Assembly (NCBI GenBank): GCA_036405135.1
Contig: DASWYF010000035.1
Span: forward strand, 1 to 64,000
Reading direction: 5' to 3'
DNA from: Verrucomicrobiia bacterium
GTDB taxonomy: Bacteria; Verrucomicrobiota; Verrucomicrobiia; Limisphaerales; JAEYXS01
Length of the DNA stretch: 64,000 bases
Shown here: in pieces, positions 55,142-63,522 of the stretch
Numbering within the stretch: the first letter of the stretch is position 1
Layout of the letters: each line of letters begins with the position of its first letter
Program-made: the position numbers and the translations under genes
Notes under the pieces: model-generated
Seen by the model: only the letters and a program-made list of their open reading frames with translations
Told to the model about the DNA's origin: nothing
Database searches by the model: none

Positions 55142-55588
55142 ATGCCATCCACTCACACCAGCCTGCATTACCACCTCATTTTTGCTACGAAAAACCGTGA
55201 GCCATTCATCGCTAAACAATGGCGGGAAAAGCTGCACGAATACCTCGGTGGCACCGTTCGTGGCTTGGGCTGCACACCTCAAGGCGTCGGCGGTGTGGCC
55301 GATCATGTCCATCTCCTCGTTGCTCTCAAACCGACGCATTGTCTTTCCGATTTCATGCGGGACCTGAAGAAGTCTTCTTCCATTTGGGTAAGCGATAGCA
55401 GCCTTGAACCCCAATTCCAATGGCAGGAGGGATATGCGGCGTTCACCGTGAGCCCCACCGCCCGGGAATCCGTGCAATCATACATCGCGAATCAAGAGAA
55501 ACACCATCAGACCAAATCGTTCCGCGAGGAATTGATCGAGGTTTTGAAACAGGCTGGGGTGGAGTTTGATGAGCAGTATTTAGATTGA
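55142..55588 (+). CDS. REP-associated tyrosine transposase (RAYT, IS200/IS605-like Y1)
   Basis: The 148-residue protein is a Y1 HUH nuclease: the HUH motif is GVADHVHLLVAL (His55 and His57), and the catalytic Tyr is probably Tyr114 in SVQSYIANQEKHH. Length and flanking palindromes identify a RAYT rather than an autonomous IS200, since no full IS ends enclose it. RAYTs cut and move REP/BIME palindromes as single strands. It is surrounded by three copies of one palindromic unit. The gene is intact. Confidence 0.9.
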   Translation: MPSTHTSLHYHLIFATKNREPFIAKQWREKLHEYLGGTVRGLGCTPQGVGGVADHVHLLVALKPTHCLSDFMRDLKKSSSIWVSDSSLEPQFQWQEGYAAFTVSPTARESVQSYIANQEKHHQTKSFREELIEVLKQAGVEFDEQYLD

Positions 55589-55591
55589 TGG

Positions 55592-55700
55592 TTTGCTGGC
55601 ACCCCTCCGGGGTGCATGGATGTTTTGAATCGGTTACCGGTGGTGTCGCTCCTGTTGGTCGCGAAACCACCGGCTACAAGCTGGTATCCCTCCGGGATAC
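55592..55700 (+). repeat. RAYT-associated REP-like unit, copy 3
   Basis: A direct copy of the unit at 54798, starting four bases after the transposase stop. Copies 1 and 3 agree across nearly their whole length. Confidence 0.8.
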
Positions 55701-55770
55701 TGTGTGAACCGAGTGCTAGGTGGTTATAGAAAGCTTTTTCGATGGGTGAACATTCTCGAGAAATTTTTCT

Positions 55771-55793
55771 AGTATGACAGTGGATGTCATACT
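55771..55793. promoter_or_regulatory. 9-5-9 inverted repeat, possible operator
   Basis: AGTATGACA and TGTCATACT are perfect inverted arms around GTGGA. There is no T-tract, so a protein-binding site is more likely than a terminator. The nearest downstream gene is the PEP mutase about 400 bases away. Confidence 0.4.
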
Positions 55794-56131
55794 GGGGTGG
55801 TTATGGTGGAGGTATGAAAAAGGGAATTGAGAGGGAGGAAGCTGGGCGTTGGCTTTCAGAAAGTAAAAAAGGGACTGAAGGCCGGGTTTCTTGAAATTTT
55901 GTCTCCATGGAGCTCACCTGGCGCACTGAAGGCTAACGCTGGTGGTTGAAAACGGGTAGAGTGGGGGCATGAAATGAAGAAGGCAGAAAAGGGCCAGAAG
56001 AGATGAAAAGGGTGAATTCTGTGTTGTTATACGTGTTATAGCGAGCGGAAGGATAACGGAGGCCGAATTTTTGTGGGAGAGTGAGGGCATGAAGACAGGC
56101 GGGAAACATATTGAGCATCAAGAGTGGGAGG

Positions 56132-56159
56132 TTAGAGCCTCTTCATGTCGGCTGCTACG
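56132..56159. repeat. Single copy of palindromic repeat family A
   Basis: TTAGAGCCTCTTCATGTCGG followed by CTGCTACG lies shortly before the phosphonate operon. Confidence 0.6.
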
Positions 56160-56196
56160 GTTCGAGGACGAGAACGAAGGGTGAAAGAGAGGATTT

Positions 56197-57891
56197 ATGG
56201 TGAATTTGTCCACAGATTTAATCTCAGGAGACCCAAAGTGCGCTGTTGCGTGCGGCGGGACACTTCCATTTAATGGCGCGCCAGTGAACAAAACGACGCA
56301 GTTTAAGCAGATATTGCAGTCGCCCCATTTGGAATTCCTTATGGAGGCGCATAATGGTCTCAGCGCCCGCATCGTGGAAGAGGCGGGCTTCAAGGGCATT
56401 TGGGCCAGCGGCCTGTCCATGTCCGCCTCGCTCGGTGTGCGGGACAATAATGAGGCGAGCTGGACGCAAGTCCTCGAAGTGGTGGAGTACATGGCGGATG
56501 CCACGAACATCCCCATTTTGCTGGATGGCGATACCGGCTTCGGCAATTTCAACAACGTGCGCCGCCTGGTGAAGAAGCTCGAGCAACGCGGTTGCGCGGC
56601 TGTTTGTATCGAAGACAAACTTTTCCCCAAGACGAACTCCTTCATCAACAGCGAGCAACAGCCGTTGGCGGACATGGATGAATTCGCCGGCAAGATCAAG
56701 GCCGTGAAAGACGCGCAGGATGATCCGGACTTCTGCCTCGTCGCCCGTCTGGAGGCGTTCATCGCTGGTTGGGGCATGGAAGAGATGTTGCGCCGCGCGG
56801 ATGCCTATCATGCCGCGGGTGCGGATGCCTTGCTCATCCATAGCAAGAAATCCACGCCGGACCAGATCCTCGCCTTTGCCAAGGCGTGGAATAATCGCTG
56901 CCCGCTCGTGATCGTGCCCACGATGTATTACAGCACGCCCGCGGAAGTCTTCGAGCAGGCGAAGATCAGCACCATCATCTGGGCGAACCACAACGTGCGC
57001 TCCGCCATCACGGCCATGCAGAACACCACGCGCACCATCTTCAAGGAGCGTTCGCTCATGAACGTGGAAGATCGCGTGGCCTCCGTGAAAGATATTTTCC
57101 GCCTGCAAAACGCGGATGAACTCGCGGAAGCGGAAGAGCGTTACCTGCCCAAGACGAGCAATTCCCTCCGCGCCATCATCCTCGCCGCCTCCCAAGGCAG
57201 CGAACTCGGCGAACTCACCAAGACGAAGCCGAAGGCGATGATCCCCATCAACGGCCAGCCGCTCCTGCACAAGCTGGTGGCGCAATTCCGCGCCGAGCAG
57301 ACGAAAGACGTTGTGGTGGTGCGCGGCTTCGCGAGCAAGGAAGTGAACGCGCCGGACGTGCGCTTCGTGGAAAACGCGGAGTATGCGCAGACGGCAGAAC
57401 TCGGCTCGCTGAACAAGGCCGCGAAAGATATCGAGGGCAACGTCGTCATCTCGTTTGGAGATATCCTGTTCCGCCGCTACATTCTGCAAAACCTGCTCGC
57501 GGATTCCGGAGACATCGTCATTGCCGTGGATTCCGCATGGCAACAACGCAAGCGCGCGGACAGCTACATCGATTACGTGACCGCCTCGCATCCTTACACG
57601 CTGAAGTATGGCGAAGAGGAAGCCGAACTGCGCGAGATGGGCCCGCACTTGAAGGCGGACCAGATCCACGGCGAATGGATCGGCCTGCTGAAAGCGAGCG
57701 CGAAGGGCGCGGAGAAGATCCGCACCGCCTTGAGCGAATTGGCGAAGCGCCCGGACTTCAACAAGCTGCGCTTCGACGATCTGTTCAAGCACCTGCTCGC
57801 GAGCGGGAATACGGTGAAGGTCGTTTACATCACGGGCCATTGGCTGGACGTGGACAGCCTGGAAGATCTCAGCGCGGCGAACGCCTTTTAA
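56197..57891 (+). CDS. aepX: Phosphoenolpyruvate mutase fused to a nucleotidyltransferase (PntC-like)
   Basis: Residues 30-310 are PEP mutase, which rearranges PEP to phosphonopyruvate: the catalytic loop [11 protein letters not shown] starts at Glu139, and [10 protein letters not shown] supplies metal-binding residues. Residues 325-564 are a sugar-nucleotidyltransferase-like domain ([48 protein letters not shown]). Such fusions are known, and stand-alone PntC transfers CMP to 2-aminoethylphosphonate; I infer the same here. The start at 56197 has a GAGAGGA site; a GTG at 56284 would trim an odd 29-residue leader. It heads a three-gene operon ending in a 2-AEP transaminase. Confidence 0.92.
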   Translation: MVNLSTDLISGDPKCAVACGGTLPFNGAPVNKTTQFKQILQSPHLEFLMEAHNGLSARIVEEAGFKGIWASGLSMSASLGVRDNNEASWTQVLEVVEYMADATNIPILLDGDTGFGNFNNVRRLVKKLEQRGCAAVCIEDKLFPKTNSFINSEQQPLADMDEFAGKIKAVKDAQDDPDFCLVARLEAFIAGWGMEEMLRRADAYHAAGADALLIHSKKSTPDQILAFAKAWNNRCPLVIVPTMYYSTPAEVFEQAKISTIIWANHNVRSAITAMQNTTRTIFKERSLMNVEDRVASVKDIFRLQNADELAEAEERYLPKTSNSLRAIILAASQGSELGELTKTKPKAMIPINGQPLLHKLVAQFRAEQTKDVVVVRGFASKEVNAPDVRFVENAEYAQTAELGSLNKAAKDIEGNVVISFGDILFRRYILQNLLADSGDIVIAVDSAWQQRKRADSYIDYVTASHPYTLKYGEEEAELREMGPHLKADQIHGEWIGLLKASAKGAEKIRTALSELAKRPDFNKLRFDDLFKHLLASGNTVKVVYITGHWLDVDSLEDLSAANAF

Positions 57892-57892
57892 C

Positions 57893-59047
57893 ATGATTCA
57901 AGCGTCAGCATTCATCGAGCATGTGAAGTCACTGGGTTACACCCAGTATGCAGGCGTGCCGTGTTCGTATCTGAAGCCGTTCATCAATTACGTGATCGGC
58001 GATCAATCGCTGAATTACATCGGCGCGACGAGCGAGGGCGAGGCCGTGGGCATCACGATGGGCGCGTATCTCGGCGGTCGCAAGACGGTGACGATGTGCC
58101 AGAACTCGGGCCTCGGCAATATGGTGAACCCGCTCACCTCGCTGAACTATCCCTTCCAAGTGCCCACGCTCCTCATCACCACGTGGCGCGGTGAGCCAGG
58201 TCGCCCGGATGAACCGCAGCACGTCCTCATGGGCCAGATCACGCATCAACTACTGGAGACAATGCAGATCCCGTGGCTGCCGTTCCCCACTGAGGAATCG
58301 AAGATCGCCGACGTGATGGCGCAAGCCGAAGCGAGCATGACGGAGCGCAAGTTGCCCTTCGCCCTCGTCATGTCCGAAGGTTCCGTGGATGAGTGCGATC
58401 TGAAAGATCAACCGCAACCCGAGCGCGTGCAGACCGAGGTGAAGCAGCAGCTCAAGTTGCCGACTTCGCAACGCATGATCCGCACGGAAGCGCTCCAAGC
58501 GATTCTTGAATCGCTGCAAGGCAACGAAGCGATCATCGCCACGACCGGCAAGACGGGCCGCGAGCTATTCACCATTGCGGATCGCCCGAACCACCTTTAC
58601 GTGGTCGGCGGCATGGGCACCGCGTCGGGTATCGGTTTCGGCCTCGCCCAAGCGCAACCGAAGCTCCCCGTGGTGGTCATCGATGGCGATGGCGCGGCGC
58701 TTATGAAGCTTGGCGCACTGGCGACCATCGGCTATTATCAGCCTGCGAACTTGCTCCACATCCTCATCGATAACGAGTCGCATGATTCGACCGGCGGCCA
58801 GCGCACGGTGTCGGGCTTGGTAGACTTTGCCGCCATCGCCGCTGCCGCGAATTATCGCTACGCGACCTCCGCGGATGATCCAGCAGATGTGCGGGCGGCG
58901 GTAAAAGAATTGCGGAACAAAAACGGCCCGTCGTTGTTGCATATCAAGATACGCGCGGGTTCCCCGAAGAATCTGGGACGCCCGACGGTGAAGCCGCATG
59001 AGGTGAAAGAGCGGTTCATGAAATTTGTGACGGAATCAGCCAAGTAA
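57893..59047 (+). CDS. aepY: Phosphonopyruvate decarboxylase
   Basis: The ThDP enzyme (384 aa) converts phosphonopyruvate to phosphonoacetaldehyde, the step that pulls the mutase forward. The ThDP site is VVIDGDGAALMKLGALATIG with IDNESHDSTGG, and the N-terminal part has SEGEAVGITMGAYLGG. It starts one base after the mutase stop codon and ends seven bases before the transaminase gene. Confidence 0.94.
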   Translation: MIQASAFIEHVKSLGYTQYAGVPCSYLKPFINYVIGDQSLNYIGATSEGEAVGITMGAYLGGRKTVTMCQNSGLGNMVNPLTSLNYPFQVPTLLITTWRGEPGRPDEPQHVLMGQITHQLLETMQIPWLPFPTEESKIADVMAQAEASMTERKLPFALVMSEGSVDECDLKDQPQPERVQTEVKQQLKLPTSQRMIRTEALQAILESLQGNEAIIATTGKTGRELFTIADRPNHLYVVGGMGTASGIGFGLAQAQPKLPVVVIDGDGAALMKLGALATIGYYQPANLLHILIDNESHDSTGGQRTVSGLVDFAAIAAAANYRYATSADDPADVRAAVKELRNKNGPSLLHIKIRAGSPKNLGRPTVKPHEVKERFMKFVTESAK

Positions 59048-59053
59048 CGAACC

Positions 59054-60181
59054 ATGGCGAAGGACAAATTACTCTTCACTCCGGGACCGCTGACCACGAG
59101 TCGGACGGTGAAGGAGGCGATGTTGCGCGATGTGGGTTCGCGCGATGAAGAGTTCATTGCGATGGTGCGCGAGATCCGGCGGCAACTGCTGGAGCTGGGC
59201 GGCACGAGTCAAGAGGGTGGTTATGAGGCCGTGCTGGTGCAAGGCAGCGGCACCTTCGGCGTGGAGTCAGTGATCTCCAGCGCGATTCCGGCGAAAGGCA
59301 AGCTGCTCGCCCTCGTGAACGGTGCCTACGGCGAGCGCATCGTGCAGATCGCGATGCGCTATGGGATTTCTACTGAAGTGCTGCGCTGGTCTGAGGATGA
59401 ATCGGTAGAAGCGGAAGCCGTGAAGATCGCGCTCGAAGCCGACGCGGCCATCACACACGTGATGATCGTAGATTGCGAAACGACTACTGGCATCCTGAAC
59501 CCCACGGAGAAGGTCGGCGCGATCGTGCGCGCAGCCGATCGCACGTTCATCGTGGATGCCATGAGCAGCTTCGGCGCGGTGCCGACGGATCTGCCGGAAG
59601 GCAATATCGATTTCCTCATCTCCTCCGCGAACAAATGCATCGAAGGCGTCCCCGGCTTTTCCTTCGTGCTCGCGCGCCGGAAGAAATTGGAATCGTGCAA
59701 AGGCCAGGCTCGCACGCTGAGCCTTGATCTTTATGAGCAATGGCGCGGCTTGGAAGGCAACGGCCAGTTCCGCTTCACCCCGCCCACACACACCTTGCTC
59801 GCTTTCGCCCAAGCCTTGAAGGAACTCGCCGCCGAAGGTGGCGTGGCCGGTCGTGCGGCGCGGTATCTGAAAAATCACAACGCGCTGAAATCGGGGATGA
59901 AGAAGCTGGGCTTCGTCCCGTTCCTCGCGCCCGAGGTGCAGAGCTACATCATCACCGCGTTCCATTATCCGGCGGATAAAAAATTCATCTTCGAAGATTT
60001 TTATCGCAAGCTCTCCCAGCGCGACATGGTGATCTACCCCGGCAAGCTCGGCCACGTAGACTGCTTCCGCATGGGCAACATCGGTCGCTTGCAGGATAAG
60101 GATATTCAAGAACTACTGGTGGCGGTGGAAGCGGTGTTGAAGGAAATGAAGGTGGCACTGCCGGTGGCGAAGCCTAAGTAA
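59054..60181 (+). CDS. phnW: 2-aminoethylphosphonate:pyruvate transaminase
   Basis: The 375-residue PLP enzyme interconverts phosphonoacetaldehyde and 2-aminoethylphosphonate. The PLP Lys is Lys194 in SSANKCIEGVPGFSF, at the same number as in characterised PhnW. Other markers are LLFTPGPLTTSRTVKEAML and SRDEEFIAMVREIR. In this operon it should run in the biosynthetic direction. Gene order mutase, decarboxylase, transaminase matches 2-AEP biosynthesis loci. Confidence 0.94.
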   Translation: MAKDKLLFTPGPLTTSRTVKEAMLRDVGSRDEEFIAMVREIRRQLLELGGTSQEGGYEAVLVQGSGTFGVESVISSAIPAKGKLLALVNGAYGERIVQIAMRYGISTEVLRWSEDESVEAEAVKIALEADAAITHVMIVDCETTTGILNPTEKVGAIVRAADRTFIVDAMSSFGAVPTDLPEGNIDFLISSANKCIEGVPGFSFVLARRKKLESCKGQARTLSLDLYEQWRGLEGNGQFRFTPPTHTLLAFAQALKELAAEGGVAGRAARYLKNHNALKSGMKKLGFVPFLAPEVQSYIITAFHYPADKKFIFEDFYRKLSQRDMVIYPGKLGHVDCFRMGNIGRLQDKDIQELLVAVEAVLKEMKVALPVAKPK

Positions 60182-60225
60182 GTTCCAAGTTTTCAGTGTT
60201 CAGTTTTCAGTCTGAGGCGGCATAT

Positions 60226-61221
60226 ATGAGAATGCTTCGGGCAATTTTGGCGGTTTTGTTCACCAGCTTGATGATGGGTTGTGCGAGTCGTGATGCAGTG
60301 AATGATCCGGCGTTGGCGGCAGAACGAAAGGGAGTAGAGTTTCTCAGCAAAGACGTCCCCGCTTGGTATAAAGAAAACGGCTGTTTCTCCTGCCATAATA
60401 ACGGCGATGCCGCCCGCGCCTTGTATCTGGCTTCGCAAAAGGGCTATCGCATCCCAGCCGCCACACTTGCAGGCACCACAGCCTGGCTGCAACGTCCCCA
60501 GACGTGGGAAGATAACAAAGGCGATCCAGGCTTCAGCGATCAACGCTTGGCTGATGTGCAATTCGCGGCGGCCTTGCTAACGGCTATCGATACCGGACAT
60601 GCAGAAAATACGCATGCTCTGAAAGAGGCGGGAGGGCGAGTCATCAAGGGACAAGCTGAAGATGGTTCTTGGCCGATTGATGCGCTTGGTACGTTAGGCT
60701 CTCCGGCCACATATGGAGCTCCGTTGGCCACGCACATGGCGGTCCAGGTGCTGCGCGAAATCAATACGGAAGAGGCGCGTAAATCGACTGTTCAGGCGGA
60801 ATCGTGGCTGCGCACTTCAGTCCCGGTGAACAGCGCGCTGAACGCTGCCGCCTTGTTGCTGACGTTCAAATACTCAACGGATGAAATAACTGCGGAAAAA
60901 CGTGCCCGAAGCATCCAATTGCTACTTCGTTCACAAACAAGTGATGGCGGGTGGGGAGCCTATCCAGATTCTCCGCCCGAGATTTTTGATACCGCAATCG
61001 TCTTGTTGGCTTTGGCTCCGGATCGTAACCAATCGGACGTCGCAAAGGCAGTGGCTCGAGGACGTGCATTCTTGGCGGCGAACCAGTATGAGGACGGCAG
61101 CTGGCCAGCGACTACGCGACCTGCTGGGGGTAATAGCTATGCCCAACAACTGTCCACCACCGGGTGGGCGGTGAATGCACTGCTGCACTCTAGAAAACCG
61201 CCGCCGATTGAGTTGTGGTGA
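60226..61221 (+). CDS. Lipoprotein with CxxCH motif and prenyltransferase/squalene-cyclase-like repeats
   Basis: From the ATG at 60226 the 331-residue product is a lipoprotein (LFTSLMMGC, Cys19) with one c-type haem motif CFSCH at 53-57. The rest resembles the alpha/alpha toroid of terpene cyclases, with repeats AEDGSWPID, TSDGGWGAYP and YEDGSWPATT. The DxDD catalytic motif of squalene-hopene cyclases is not visible, so enzymatic cyclisation is unlikely. A haem-bearing toroid outside the membrane is an unusual combination. It may be cotranscribed with the phosphonate genes (about 45 bases apart). Confidence 0.8.
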   Translation: MRMLRAILAVLFTSLMMGCASRDAVNDPALAAERKGVEFLSKDVPAWYKENGCFSCHNNGDAARALYLASQKGYRIPAATLAGTTAWLQRPQTWEDNKGDPGFSDQRLADVQFAAALLTAIDTGHAENTHALKEAGGRVIKGQAEDGSWPIDALGTLGSPATYGAPLATHMAVQVLREINTEEARKSTVQAESWLRTSVPVNSALNAAALLLTFKYSTDEITAEKRARSIQLLLRSQTSDGGWGAYPDSPPEIFDTAIVLLALAPDRNQSDVAKAVARGRAFLAANQYEDGSWPATTRPAGGNSYAQQLSTTGWAVNALLHSRKPPPIELW

Positions 61222-61236
61222 TCTGTTTCAGCGAAG

Positions 61237-62397
61237 TTAAGGGGCTGGTTTGACGTCGAAAGGCAAGGAAACCGTCTCATTCTTGATCCGTTTTTCCACG
61301 CCCTCGAACAGATCTACCTCGAACGGCTTGCCGATGTTATTTCCCGCGAGATCTTCAATGGTCGTTTGCACCTGAATGTGGTAATTGCCGACGGCCCATG
61401 ACTTCTCCGGAATGAACACCCAGCGTTGCTCGTGATTCTCCAACGTGATGTTTCCGACAACGAGTTTCTTCTCCGCACCCACCACATGCATCATGCGTTG
61501 TGAGAGAGCGTGATCCATCGATTTAGGGAATTCCACAACCAACGGTTGAGCTGTGCCGGCAGCAGGCGCTTTGATCTTCCACGCCTTGGGATCAGGCGGA
61601 GTGCGGTCCGGTGCGCTTACTTTGAATTCTTTGCGGAACGTCGCCTTTAGCGGCGCACCTTTGCCGTCCTGCCATTCTTTGTCGATGACGAGCGTGTAAG
61701 TCTTGCCCGTCTCGAGTGCGGGGCCGATGTCCTCCAGCGGCTTCACCTCGCGTTTGATCCGACCTGGATCAATGAAAAGCGTGAGGCGCGTCATCTCCGG
61801 ATTCCATAACTCCTCATCGATCTCCAAGAAGGGCAGTTCGACCGGTTTGCCCGCGCTGTTGAGCAGCTTGATGTGATCGTAAATATGCCCGCCATTCATT
61901 GGCGCGGAGAAGTGCAGATAGAATTTTAGGAGATTCTCCGGCAACACATCGGCGCTCGGATACACTTGAGAGACGACCGTGGTCGGCGTCAGTTTCAAGG
62001 CCGCCACGGTCTGTGTAGCTGTAACGAGCGCAGCCTTGCCTGTGTAGCCCGGTAACTTCGCGGGGTTCAGCGTCGCCCGATATTTCAGCCCCGCGGTGAG
62101 CGGATATTCCGGCGTGAAAATCACCGTGCCGTCTTTGACCTGATAACGCCCGAGCATAGGCGGCAATTCCATGCTGCTCACCAGGTCGCCCGTTTCCACC
62201 GCCACGGGAAAAGCCTTACGCCAGTCTGCATCCGTCCACTTGGCATCGAGATGTTTTGTGTCCACGCCTTGCAGCACCACCACATCTTTCTCCGCCTGTT
62301 TCTGCCAAGTGATGTTCTGCGCATGGCAACTCAGGGAGAAAAAAAGACTGGCTGCCGCGAGGGCGACAGCCAGTCCGTTGAAACTTTCTTTACGCAT
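61237..62397 (-). CDS. Hypothetical exported protein with Ig-like domains
   Basis: The 386-residue protein has a signal peptide (SFNGLAVALAAASLFFSLSC). Its body contains bacterial Ig-like (SbsA-type) segments: GTVIFTPEYPLTAGLKYRAT, LKFYLHFSAPMNGGHIYDHI, PLVVEFPKSMDHALSQRMMH and IQVQTTIEDLAGNNIGKP. No catalytic motif is visible. It begins three bases after the beta-propeller gene upstream, so the two form an operon. Function unknown. Confidence 0.75.
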   Translation of the reverse strand: MRKESFNGLAVALAAASLFFSLSCHAQNITWQKQAEKDVVVLQGVDTKHLDAKWTDADWRKAFPVAVETGDLVSSMELPPMLGRYQVKDGTVIFTPEYPLTAGLKYRATLNPAKLPGYTGKAALVTATQTVAALKLTPTTVVSQVYPSADVLPENLLKFYLHFSAPMNGGHIYDHIKLLNSAGKPVELPFLEIDEELWNPEMTRLTLFIDPGRIKREVKPLEDIGPALETGKTYTLVIDKEWQDGKGAPLKATFRKEFKVSAPDRTPPDPKAWKIKAPAAGTAQPLVVEFPKSMDHALSQRMMHVVGAEKKLVVGNITLENHEQRWVFIPEKSWAVGNYHIQVQTTIEDLAGNNIGKPFEVDLFEGVEKRIKNETVSLPFDVKPAP

Positions 62398-62400
62398 CGC

Positions 62401-63522
62401 TTAAGGCAGCGGCAGGGATTCCAAGTTCAGCGGAGCCGTCGCGCCTTCGCCATTGCGGCGCACCACCAGCGCGGTCTTGTCATCCAGGCGATCGAGCTGA
62501 TCTACGCCCGTCCAGCTATCGATGGTTTGATAGGTCACGCCCTCTTTATCTGCGACCTTGGCTGTGATGCTACCCGCGCCTTCGATCTGCGTGGTATCGA
62601 TTTTCATGATGCCACGGCTGCTATTGGCCATGAGCAGGTAATCTTTGCCGTCCTTCTGATACACGATCATGTCCAGTGGGCGATTGCGATTACCCAGTTC
62701 CGCGATGGTCTTGCCCTTGATCTTCGCGCCGGGCGTCAAATCCTTAAGCGGGAACTGAACCAGTGGCGTGCAGGTGTAAGCAGCGAGAAGCTGCTGTTCC
62801 TTGCCGACCTTGAAGGGGATGAACGTGCGGATCGGAGAGCGCGTCTCGAATTTGCCATGCGCACCATGATAGATCTCCACGCTAGTTCCATTTGCCACCG
62901 TCTTGAACGGGAACGGAATGGCGCGGAGCGTTGAAGCGAACTCTTCGTTCGAGAGACCCGCGATGAGCACGCGGTCTTCGAGGAACGCGATGTCCGTGAT
63001 GCTTTCCGAGCGCGGATTGCTCTTACGATTGCCTTCACCTACCACGCCGTCTACCGGTGCATCGGGCAACTGCGCCTTGGCATGCTTCACATTATCCAGC
63101 GAGACAGTCTCGAGCTTGCCCGATTTGTCCACGCGGATGAGCACCGGTGTGGCATCGGCACTGCGGCCACGGTTCACGGCGATGTAGGCATTGCGAGAGA
63201 CCGGATTCACGGCCATGTCCGTGATGGCGATCTGGTCGGCACTGGTACCGAGCAGGGCGGCGATCTTTTGATTGATGCCTTCCACCTTCAAAGCTCCGGC
63301 CGAACCTGCCTTCGCATCGCCCGTATCGAGTGCGAAGACAGCGGCAGACTTGGAATCAGCCACGAAGAGGATGCCTTCCGGGCCGAACGCGAGCTGGCTT
63401 ACGGATTTGATCTCTGGTTTTCCAGCTTTCATGCCTTCCGTCCAATTGGCGGCGGAAGCGGTAGTGGCGGCGAGGCCGAGGGCACAGACCGCGGCGAGGG
63501 TACTACGGTTCAGTAATGTCAT
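62401..63522 (-). CDS. Hypothetical exported beta-propeller-like protein
   Basis: The 373-residue protein has a signal peptide (STLAAVCALGLAATTASA) and propeller-like repeats (LAFGPEGILFVADSKSAAVF, ITDMAVNPVSRNAYIAVNRG, ITDIAFLEDRVLIAGL). It lacks recognised catalytic residues. It is the first gene of a two-gene minus-strand operon with the Ig-like protein, suggesting a secreted pair that may act together. Confidence 0.75.
   Translation of the reverse strand: MTLLNRSTLAAVCALGLAATTASAANWTEGMKAGKPEIKSVSQLAFGPEGILFVADSKSAAVFALDTGDAKAGSAGALKVEGINQKIAALLGTSADQIAITDMAVNPVSRNAYIAVNRGRSADATPVLIRVDKSGKLETVSLDNVKHAKAQLPDAPVDGVVGEGNRKSNPRSESITDIAFLEDRVLIAGLSNEEFASTLRAIPFPFKTVANGTSVEIYHGAHGKFETRSPIRTFIPFKVGKEQQLLAAYTCTPLVQFPLKDLTPGAKIKGKTIAELGNRNRPLDMIVYQKDGKDYLLMANSSRGIMKIDTTQIEGAGSITAKVADKEGVTYQTIDSWTGVDQLDRLDDKTALVVRRNGEGATAPLNLESLPLP

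Larger units (their letters stand above)
55701..56196. other. Non-coding stretch before the phosphonate operon
   Basis: No convincing gene is visible in about 495 bases. It contains a 9-5-9 inverted repeat at 55771-55793, a direct repeat of the word AGAGTG(A/G)GGGCATGAA near 55962 and 56075, an A/G-rich strand bias, and a family A copy at 56132. It may hold the phosphonate promoter or a decayed gene. Confidence 0.5.

Noticed and set aside
54798-55700. Possible CRISPR array
   Set aside because: The repeats are long, palindromic, in mixed orientation, and flank a transposase; there are no regular spacers and no cas genes.
56224-57894. A long minus-strand open frame opposite the PEP mutase fusion
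   Set aside because: The plus strand carries the mutase catalytic loop and the operon context. The minus frame is Arg/His/Ala-rich with no motif.
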